From positions 1 through 12,914 of the forward strand of contig DATDGX010000208.1 in NCBI GenBank assembly GCA_036521875.1: DNA of 12,914 nt, read 5' to 3'. Source of the stretch: DATDGX01 sp036521875 (GTDB lineage Bacteria; Desulfobacterota; Binatia; Binatales; Binataceae). A program made the position numbers and the translations under genes. The notes under the pieces are model-generated. The model ran no database searches, was not told the origin of the DNA, and saw only the letters and a list, made by a program, of their open reading frames with translations. The stretch's first letter is position 1, and each line of letters opens with the position of its first letter. Of the stretch, positions 7,916 to 12,459 are shown piece by piece.

Positions 7916-8389
7916 TCAAGCGGCGGGATCTTCGAGTAGACGTTGGGTCATCAGCGGAATGAGACGCTTGATTTCCTGGTAGCACTCCGTGAAGACCTGG
8001 TCACCCTGCTCGGCCGGATCGTCGATATCGCCCTGCTCGCCGGCGAACGAGCGCAGCGTGAAGACCGGGCGCGACGCGGCGAGCGGAAAGTTCTCGAGGA
8101 GCTGGCGGGCCTGCGCGTCCGTCATCGCGATCACGAGGTCGGCTTCTTCGAGCATCTCGGGATGCCGCTTCAGGTCGGTCGAGGTCGCCTCCTCGCCCAT
8201 CGCGATACCGTCGGAGCGAAGCACCAGGCGGGTGTCGAGCGAGACCATCGCACCGTCGCGAGCATAGGGCGCGATCCCGGCCGACTTCACCTGCACGCGA
8301 TCGCCGAGGCCGCGCGCGTTCAATTCGCGATGCAGGATGTGATGAGCCATCACGCTGCGCGCGGTGTTGGCGGCGCAGATGAACAGGAT
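7916..8389 (-). CDS. low-molecular-weight protein-tyrosine/arginine phosphatase family; start codon non-canonical
   Basis: The reading frame encodes I-L-F-I-C-A-A-N-T-A-R-S, the LMW-PTP P-loop C-x5-R-S, with the nucleophile Cys codon at 8377-8375. KSAGIAPYARDGAM and ADLVIAMTDAQ follow, and D-D-P near residue 123 supplies the general acid. With the P-loop the protein is about 157 residues, normal for the family. The first ATG or GTG in frame (GTG 8353, ATG 8350) lies after the Cys and Arg, so a product from there would be dead. Between the in-frame TAG at 8456-8458 and the P-loop there is no ATG, GTG or TTG. I place the start at ATC 8389 provisionally; TTT at 8398, nine bases after an AGG, is where family alignment would expect one. 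Translational coupling, a rare start codon or a base-call error are all possible. Substrate (phosphotyrosine, phosphoarginine or arsenate) is undetermined. Confidence 0.75.
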   Translation of the reverse strand: MLFICAANTARSVMAHHILHRELNARGLGDRVQVKSAGIAPYARDGAMVSLDTRLVLRSDGIAMGEEATSTDLKRHPEMLEEADLVIAMTDAQARQLLENFPLAASRPVFTLRSFAGEQGDIDDPAEQGDQVFTECYQEIKRLIPLMTQRLLEDPAA

Positions 8390-8455
8390 AGAACGAAAGC
8401 GCGGCTGCCTGGCAACCGCGCCCTCGCGCTGCTTTTTACTTTGCCGAGTAACCGT

Positions 8456-9391
8456 CTACACCCCGCCGCCCATCACCTGGCCCATGTTCTCTTTCTTGGT
8501 GCCGCCCTTGGCAAGCTCTTCCTTGAGCCTAGCGCCGAGCTCCGCCGGCTCCCACATCGAGCCCTTCTTCGCGACCTTGCCGACCGAATGCCATCCCTGC
8601 ATCAGCCATACGGTTCCCATCCCGACGCGGAACACTTCGCCGTGGATGTCCTTGGCGTCGTCGCTCCCAAGCCATGCGACCAGCGGCGCTACGTGCGCGG
8701 GCGTGAACGCGTCCCATTCGCCGCTTTTCGGCTGCGCCATCCCGGCGGCGGTCTGCGGGGTTGCGTCGACGGTGAGGCGGGTGCGTGCGACCGGTGCGAT
8801 CGCATTTGCGGTGACGCCGTAGCGGCTCATCTCGCGATCGACAATGATCGCGAGTGCGGCGACCGCGGCCTTCGCCGATCCGTAGTTGCCCTGGCCCGCA
8901 TTGCCGAGCAGCCCGGAGTCCGAGCTGGTGTTGATGAGCCGGCCGTTGAGCTGATTGCCTGCCTTGTGCTGCTCGCGCCAGTAAGCCGTCGCGTGGCGGG
9001 CTAGGTTGAAGGTGCCCTTCAGATGCACGCCGACGACCGCATCGAAGTCCTCTTCATTCATGTTGAAGATCATGCGGTCGCGCAGGATGCCGGCGTTGTT
9101 GATGACGATATTGCATTTGCCGAAATTGTCGATCGCGCAATCGATGATTCGCTTGGCGGCCTTGAAGTCGGTGACGCTCTCGTAGTTGGCGACCGCCTCG
9201 CCGCCGGCGGTGCGAATCTCCTTCACGACTTCCTCGGCCGGCGAGCGCGACTGCCCGGTGCCGTCAAAATGGCCGCCGAGGTCGTTGACCACGATCTTCG
9301 CGCCGTGCTTGGCCATGAGCAGCGCCTCTTCGCGGCCGATGCCGCGCCCGGCGCCGCTGATTACCACAACTTTTCCATCCAGTAGTGCCAT
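8456..9391 (-). CDS. short-chain dehydrogenase/reductase, 3-hydroxyacyl-CoA dehydrogenase (MFE-2)-like
   Basis: A 311-residue classical SDR. The cofactor loop is SGAGRGIG (12-19), with VVNDLGG (34-40) after beta-2; D37 suggests NAD(H) preference. NNAG is at 98-101, a Ser at 156/157 and Y170-G-S-A-K174 complete the catalytic set. The NDLGG-x-FDGTG insert, the 'EAVANYESV' segment and the long C-terminus (residues 220-311) resemble the dehydrogenase unit of peroxisomal multifunctional enzyme 2 and bacterial homologues. That predicts oxidation of (R)-3-hydroxyacyl-CoA or a related steroid/fatty acyl substrate; this is inferred from family resemblance. The ATG at 9391 has GAGGAA about 8 bp upstream. 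Its TAG is in the same frame as the following phosphatase. The start is 12 bp from the upstream lipoprotein stop. No hydratase, thiolase or CoA ligase is nearby. Confidence 0.9.
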   Translation of the reverse strand: MALLDGKVVVISGAGRGIGREEALLMAKHGAKIVVNDLGGHFDGTGQSRSPAEEVVKEIRTAGGEAVANYESVTDFKAAKRIIDCAIDNFGKCNIVINNAGILRDRMIFNMNEEDFDAVVGVHLKGTFNLARHATAYWREQHKAGNQLNGRLINTSSDSGLLGNAGQGNYGSAKAAVAALAIIVDREMSRYGVTANAIAPVARTRLTVDATPQTAAGMAQPKSGEWDAFTPAHVAPLVAWLGSDDAKDIHGEVFRVGMGTVWLMQGWHSVGKVAKKGSMWEPAELGARLKEELAKGGTKKENMGQVMGGGV

Positions 9392-9403
9392 CGTTCTGCT
9401 TCC

Positions 9404-10060
9404 TCATTTCTCGTTCGGGGTTGGAGCCTTCTGGGCGACATCGCCCGGCCCAATTACGTCGAAGTCTTCCCTGGGTTCAAAGAGGGCCTCGTCGGATTTC
9501 TGCGGAATCTCATATATCAGGTCAATGGTGGTTTTCGATTTATCGGCATCGGAGGGATACAGCATGATGGTGCCGGGGCGTCCCTCGCGATGGAAATCGC
9601 ACGACCAGGTCTTGCGCGCCGCCATTATCAGCGAGGAGGTGACTTTGAAGTTACCCTTGGCAAGGCCGTCCTTGTAGTAGGCGAGCAGATCAGGGAACGG
9701 CGCGGCGCTCGAGAACATGATCTCGCGCATCACGCCCTTAGGCTTGTGGACGTGCTCGACGATGGCGCCCGGATAGACCGGCATCCCGGCGTACAGGTCC
9801 GCCGGCAGGGCCTTGCTGCTCTCGTCGGTCTGGACGCGACTGCCCTCGGGCACCGCGGGGGCGGGAGCCTCGACCGGCTTCGCGTGGCAGGCGGCCAGCG
9901 CGAGTGCCAGACCGCCGGCGAAAATCGCCGCAATTAACTTCGAACCCTGGCTTGAGCTGGAGCGCGAAAGACTCAATCGCTGGCTCAAGGGCGGACTCGA
10001 TGAGTGCGACTCTCGGGCTTCAGCCTGAACACGGAAATTGAACAGAACCGGATGCTGCAC
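9404..10060 (-). CDS. predicted lipoprotein of unknown function
   Basis: I do not recognise this protein. It carries a lipoprotein signal: K41 then a hydrophobic run ending LALALAAC with C58 as the lipidated residue. The mature part begins with a Pro/Ala linker (about 60-75), then a compact domain of roughly 130 residues with ADLYAGMPVYPGA, MFSSAAPFPDLLAYYKDGL and TTIDLIYEIP, suggesting a small alpha/beta fold. The frame opens at a GTG at 10060, which leaves a 40-residue Ser/Arg-rich n-region, too long for a normal signal peptide. TTG at 9976 would leave about 12 residues before the hydrophobic core and is a realistic alternative; neither has a good Shine-Dalgarno. It is the first gene of the minus-strand run, 12 bp ahead of the SDR. 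Confidence 0.75.
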   Translation of the reverse strand: MQHPVLFNFRVQAEARESHSSSPPLSQRLSLSRSSSSQGSKLIAAIFAGGLALALAACHAKPVEAPAPAVPEGSRVQTDESSKALPADLYAGMPVYPGAIVEHVHKPKGVMREIMFSSAAPFPDLLAYYKDGLAKGNFKVTSSLIMAARKTWSCDFHREGRPGTIMLYPSDADKSKTTIDLIYEIPQKSDEALFEPREDFDVIGPGDVAQKAPTPNEK

Positions 10061-10096
10061 CGTCTTAATTAAAGCGCGTGTTCAACGTCTTCGAAA

Positions 10097-10131
10097 GCTC
10101 CCGACCCGCGGAAAAACCGCCGGCTGGGAGC
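10097..10131. repeat. inverted repeat / hairpin A
   Basis: GCTCCC (10097-10102) pairs with GGGAGC (10126-10131), and an inner GCGG (10108-10111) pairs with CCGC (10117-10120) around a five-A loop. The stack would fold on either strand. It lies just upstream of the minus-strand lipoprotein gene, within its possible leader. There is no T-run after the stem, so a terminator is unlikely. Confidence 0.55.
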
Positions 10132-10272
10132 GAGTCGTGGCAAGTTCTGGATAGACTTGAGGGCCAAAGAAGTCAAGGCGAGGTAGTACCGTTCCGAGTC
10201 GTGACCGGGAAGTCGGTCGGTCCGTGACTGCGAGGTTGGTCGGACTATTACGCGTCGCCGAAAGCGCAACGC

Positions 10273-10317
10273 GCAGTCGCGAGAGCATCTGCGCGAGCAT
10301 CGCCGATGCGCGACTGC
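10273..10317. repeat. inverted repeat / hairpin B, 9-bp perfect stem
   Basis: GCAGTCGCG (10273-10281) is the exact reverse complement of CGCGACTGC (10309-10317). The 27-nt interior contains a competing 7-bp pair, GCGAGCA (10293-10299) with TGCTCGC (10315-10321), so two alternative folds exclude each other. Function is unknown. Confidence 0.5.
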
Positions 10318-10320
10318 TCG

Positions 10321-10333
10321 CATCGATTCGATG
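10321..10333. repeat. short palindrome C
   Basis: CATCG-ATT-CGATG is a perfect 5-bp inverted repeat with a 3-base centre, immediately following hairpin B. It is palindrome-like enough to be a protein-binding site as well as a small hairpin. Confidence 0.35.
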
Positions 10334-10347
10334 TGTACGTAGACGGA

Positions 10348-10366
10348 GGCAGCTTGGAGAGCTGCC
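10348..10366. repeat. inverted repeat / hairpin D, 7-bp perfect stem
   Basis: GGCAGCT (10348-10354) and AGCTGCC (10360-10366) form a perfect stem with a 5-nt loop TGGAG. It follows the previous palindrome by 14 bp, which makes a cluster of three hairpins in about 95 bp. Confidence 0.5.
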
Positions 10367-10436
10367 GCGCGGTGCGTTGGCTGCTGCGTTATTCGATCGA
10401 TTTGGAGCATTCGCGAGTGCAGATGGTTCGTCGCTC

Positions 10437-10442
10437 TTGACA
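10437..10442 (+). promoter_or_regulatory. candidate -35 box (TTGACA)
   Basis: A perfect TTGACA lies 268 bp upstream of the exbB-like gene, at the edge of an A+T-rich patch. The hexamer 17 bp downstream is CATTCA, a poor -10, so the call is weak. The same segment also has CTTGA/TCAAG ends that could belong to an old repeat element. Confidence 0.25.
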
Positions 10443-10553
10443 AAAATCCAACATTATTGCATTCAAGCCTTCCGCGTTCATCTCAAGCAGCTTTGGTCGA
10501 TGCCGGCTGGTGGGGGATTGAGTTGTAGCGATAGGGGTCAGGTTAAAGCACGC

Positions 10554-10573
10554 GCGGTTCCAGAGAGAACCGC
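10554..10573. repeat. inverted repeat GCGGTTC-N6-GAACCGC (operator or leader hairpin)
   Basis: A perfect 7-bp inverted repeat (10554-10560 with 10567-10573) around CAGAGA. Its GGTTC/GAACC core recurs at 10651-10667, which points to a shared binding site or paired leader hairpins in front of the exbB-like operon. Confidence 0.5.
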
Positions 10574-10576
10574 ACA

Positions 10577-10610
10577 GGCAGTTTGGGGCTACCGTTGGCA
10601 GTTTGGGGCT
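10577..10610 (+). repeat. 14-bp tandem direct repeat, 20-bp period
   Basis: GGCAGTTTGGGGCT occurs at 10577-10590 and again, identical, at 10597-10610. A 20-bp period places both copies on the same helix face, typical of a tandem regulator site. The second copy includes TTGGCA (10595-10600), which with TATTAG (10619-10624) 18 bp on makes a possible promoter for the downstream operon. The regulator is unknown. Confidence 0.55.
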
Positions 10611-10650
10611 GCAATTAGTATTAGTTAGAGAGCACTGGTTAGTTAAGTGA

Positions 10651-10667
10651 AGGTTCGGGCGGAACCT
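10651..10667. repeat. inverted repeat AGGTTC-N5-GAACCT
   Basis: A perfect 6-bp inverted repeat (10651-10656 with 10662-10667) with the same GGTTC/GAACC core as the repeat at 10554-10573. It lies 43 bp ahead of the exbB-like start, so it would be in the mRNA leader if the promoter is near 10620. Confidence 0.45.
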
Positions 10668-10710
10668 CGACTATGCCGCTCAAAATCTAATCAAACGTAG
10701 GGGATAGGCG

Positions 10711-11352
10711 ATGCAGAATCAGTTCAGTATTCTCGCGATGATCCAGCAGGGCTACTACGCCACGTATCCGCTCCTGTTCATTTCGGTGGCGTGCCTTGCG
10801 ATCATATTCGAGCGTTTGTGGGCATTGCGCGGAATCAGTTCGCGAGCCGCGAAACTCGCGGATTCACTGGTTCCGCAACTACGCCAAGGCAAAGTTAACG
10901 AGGCATTGCAGGCCACGCAGGCGCGCGCGAATCCGCCCGAGCGCGTCTATCACACCATCATCGCGGGATCGCAGACGCTCGATCGCGATCATTTGGCGGA
11001 ATTGGACGAAGAGCGCCTTTACCAGGAGCAGCTCGAGCTGACGCGCTACATCTGGGTGCTTGCGACCGCAGGCGCCTCGGCACCTTTCATCGGGCTGTTC
11101 GGAACCGTCGTTGGCATCCTGGTCGCCTTCCAGTCGATGGCGATTATGGGTACCGGCGGTTTCTCGGTCGTCGCAGCCGGTATCTCGGAAGCGTTGATCT
11201 CAACGGCGCTCGGACTGGCGGTCGCAATCATCGCGGTCATCTTCTACAACTACTTCAACGAAAAAATTAAGAACATCAACGCCGTGATGCACGTGAACGC
11301 CGATCGTTTGATCGACGCGGCATTACAGGGGAGGCAGGCGCGTGGCGCTTAG
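10711..11352 (+). CDS. MotA/TolQ/ExbB-family proton channel subunit
   Basis: A 213-residue inner-membrane protein with the family's three-TM plan: TM1 about 19-38 containing the FERLWALR element (E34), a cytoplasmic domain, TM2 about 113-140 with APFIGLFGTVVGI (124-136), and TM3 about 152-178 with GISEALISTALGL (157-169). T132 and T165 match the polar residues lining the proton path in ExbB/TolQ. The protein should form the pentameric channel that couples proton flow to ExbD/TolR movement. The ATG at 10711 has AGGGG about 9 bp upstream. The stop overlaps the first exbD-like GTG by 11 bp, so the two are co-translated. ExbB or TolQ identity cannot be separated, as no TonB, TolA, TolB or Pal gene is present in the window. 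Confidence 0.93.
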   Translation: MQNQFSILAMIQQGYYATYPLLFISVACLAIIFERLWALRGISSRAAKLADSLVPQLRQGKVNEALQATQARANPPERVYHTIIAGSQTLDRDHLAELDEERLYQEQLELTRYIWVLATAGASAPFIGLFGTVVGILVAFQSMAIMGTGGFSVVAAGISEALISTALGLAVAIIAVIFYNYFNEKIKNINAVMHVNADRLIDAALQGRQARGA

Positions 11353-11788
11353 CGGCCCGAGCGGCGGAGCCTCGGGGCTCTTCGCCAGCATCAACATCAC
11401 CCCGCTGACCGACATCTTCCTGGTCTTGCTGATCATCTTTATGGTGACCACCTCGGTCACCATCGAGTCGGCGGCGCACGTCGACTTGCCCAACGCGACC
11501 AATACCGCGCCCGAAAACAAGGGCGTCATAGTGACCTACACGTCTCAGCACGAGTTGTTCGTAAACTCGAAGGACGTTCCTGAGCGCGAGTTGCTGCCGA
11601 CCCTGCGCGATGCGTTGTCCAAGGTCGACGCGAAGGTCGTCGTGTTCCAGGGTGATCGCAAGGTCCTGCTGGGCGACATGGTCAGGATACTCAACATCGC
11701 GAAGGCAGCCGGTGCCGGCCAGATCGCGATCGCGGCGAAACGGGTCACTGGCACGCAATTGGCCAACCAATCGTCCTCAGGTGGCTGA
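11342..11788 (+). CDS. ExbD/TolR-family protein, first copy
   Basis: A 148-residue single-TM protein. The segment INITPLTDIFLVLLIIF (17-33) is the signature ExbD/TolR TM, with D24 the proton-carrying aspartate. The periplasmic part has the usual features: a VDLP strand after the TM, then a C-terminal domain with VVFQGDRKVLLGDMVRIL. The GTG at 11342 has GGGGAGG 7 bp upstream and overlaps the end of the exbB-like gene, indicating tight co-expression. It is near-identical in the TM region to the next gene but diverges in the periplasmic domain and lacks that gene's Pro/Gly tail. Predicted role: couples proton flow through the channel to a periplasmic effector. Confidence 0.93.
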   Translation: MALSGPSGGASGLFASINITPLTDIFLVLLIIFMVTTSVTIESAAHVDLPNATNTAPENKGVIVTYTSQHELFVNSKDVPERELLPTLRDALSKVDAKVVVFQGDRKVLLGDMVRILNIAKAAGAGQIAIAAKRVTGTQLANQSSSGG

Positions 11789-11808
11789 GGCGGGCCTGAT
11801 CGGTTTGA

Positions 11809-11827
11809 GGCCGCCGCTTTAGCGGCC
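11809..11827 (+). promoter_or_regulatory. hairpin between the two exbD-like genes
   Basis: GGCCGC (11809-11814) can pair with GCGGCC (11822-11827), or alternatively GCCGC (11813-11817) with GCGGC (11822-11826) around a TTTA loop. The stem ends 6 bp before a perfect AGGAGGT Shine-Dalgarno at 11834-11840. Without a T-run it is not a terminator; it may protect the mRNA or tune the ratio of the two ExbD proteins. Confidence 0.35.
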
Positions 11828-11846
11828 ACTCTCAGGAGGTTTGCAA

Positions 11847-12305
11847 ATGGCTATGTCAGGTCCAAGCGGTGACGGTGGGATCTTCGCGGAGATCAACATC
11901 ACGCCGCTGACCGATATTTTCCTGGTGCTACTGATCATCTTTATGGTGACGACAGCCGTAACGATAGAATCCGCGGCGCACGTGGATCTGCCCAAGGCCG
12001 AAGCCGCAGCCCCGACCGACAAGCCCAAGGGGGTCGTGGTATCGTACAATGAGAACCATCAGATCTATATCGGCGACAAGCTGGTGACCGAGGCCGAACT
12101 TACCCCGGCGCTGCATGACGCCCTTGCCGCGTCGGCCGATAAAATTGTGATATTCCAGGGCGACCCAAAGGTTATACTTGGAGATATGGTCCGCATTCTC
12201 GATATCGCCAAGTCGGCGGGCGCCGAGGCGATCGCGATAGCAGTGTCGTCGCTGCCACCCGGCGGCGCGCCACCGAGCGGCGGCGCGCCCGGAGGCGGAG
12301 CGTAA
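11847..12305 (+). CDS. ExbD/TolR-family protein, second copy
   Basis: A 152-residue paralogue of the preceding gene. It keeps the TM signature with D23 and the IFQGDPKVILGDMVRILDIA block, but has a different linker (Lys/Ala/Pro after VDLP) and ends in a Pro/Gly tail (PPGGAPPSGGAPGGGA). The in-frame TTG at 11841 is discounted because AGGAGGT at 11834-11840 places the ATG at 11847 at a 6-bp spacing. Two non-identical ExbD subunits with one ExbB suggest a mixed rotor or shaft, as known for the AglR-AglQ-AglS motor and for exbB-exbD1-exbD2 loci. The gene is 58 bp downstream of the first copy. Confidence 0.93.
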   Translation: MAMSGPSGDGGIFAEINITPLTDIFLVLLIIFMVTTAVTIESAAHVDLPKAEAAAPTDKPKGVVVSYNENHQIYIGDKLVTEAELTPALHDALAASADKIVIFQGDPKVILGDMVRILDIAKSAGAEAIAIAVSSLPPGGAPPSGGAPGGGA

Positions 12306-12315
12306 CAGTTTGTGG

Positions 12316-12333
12316 TTGCCAAGGTTGCCAAGC
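12316..12333 (+). repeat. two tandem 9-bp units (TTGCCAAGG, TTGCCAAGC)
   Basis: TTGCCAAGG is followed directly by TTGCCAAGC in the gap after the second exbD-like gene. The 9-bp period keeps frame with the small ORF that follows. It may be simple duplication. Confidence 0.3.
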
Positions 12334-12336
12334 TTG

Positions 12337-12459
12337 ATGATGAAGTACCAATGGCTGCCGAGTGCCACGGTCAATACGCGCGCCATGGTTAAGCCAATGA
12401 GGACCTCGGCCTCGGCGCGCGTGCTGGGCGCCCCGAGCGAGGAGCACATTTTCATATGA
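12337..12459 (+). CDS. possible 40-codon small ORF overlapping the next start (ATGA)
   Basis: An ATG-ATG at 12337-12342 opens a frame of 40 codons (MMKYQWLPSATVNTRAMV...) that ends at a TGA whose first two bases are the TG of the next gene's ATG. This 4-base ATGA overlap is typical of translational coupling. There is no clear Shine-Dalgarno, no TM segment and no family I recognise; the product is basic and Ser/Ala-rich. It fills the only sizeable gap in an otherwise tightly packed operon. It may be a genuine small protein, a coupling leader, or chance. Confidence 0.3.
   Translation: MMKYQWLPSATVNTRAMVKPMRTSASARVLGAPSEEHIFI

Larger units (their letters stand above)
10061..10710. other. long repeat- and hairpin-rich intergenic region
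   Basis: About 650 bp lie between divergent genes. Short open frames exist on both strands, but their Arg/Ser-rich products look like none I know and they lack ribosome binding sites. The left part (10090-10370) holds several perfect inverted repeats; the middle (10430-10500) is relatively A+T-rich and contains a TTGACA; the right part (10550-10670) holds two GGTTC/GAACC inverted repeats and a 14-bp direct repeat. It must contain the promoters for both flanking operons, and may encode a structured RNA or be the remnant of a mobile repeat. Confidence 0.6.

Noticed and set aside
7943..9004. A 353-codon plus-strand open frame
   Set aside because: It is antisense to the LMW phosphatase and SDR genes, both with intact motifs; the product is Arg/His/Ala-rich with no recognisable family.
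10577..10613. Sigma-54 (-24/-12) promoter in the GGCA...GC repeats
   Set aside because: The GG and GC dinucleotides are offset by 11, not 12, positions and the -12 element is not TTGC-like in either copy.
10224..10628. A 134-codon plus-strand open frame (and 10069-10443 on the minus strand) in the intergenic region
   Set aside because: No ribosome binding site, Arg/Ser/Cys-rich composition, no domain, and the frames run through the hairpins and direct repeats.
12285..12305. Gly/Pro GGCGGC-rich repeats at the end of the second exbD and near the window end as tandem repeats or CRISPR-like
   Set aside because: They are coding low-complexity tails (Pro/Gly and poly-Gly linkers) with irregular units; no repeat-spacer pattern exists anywhere in the window.
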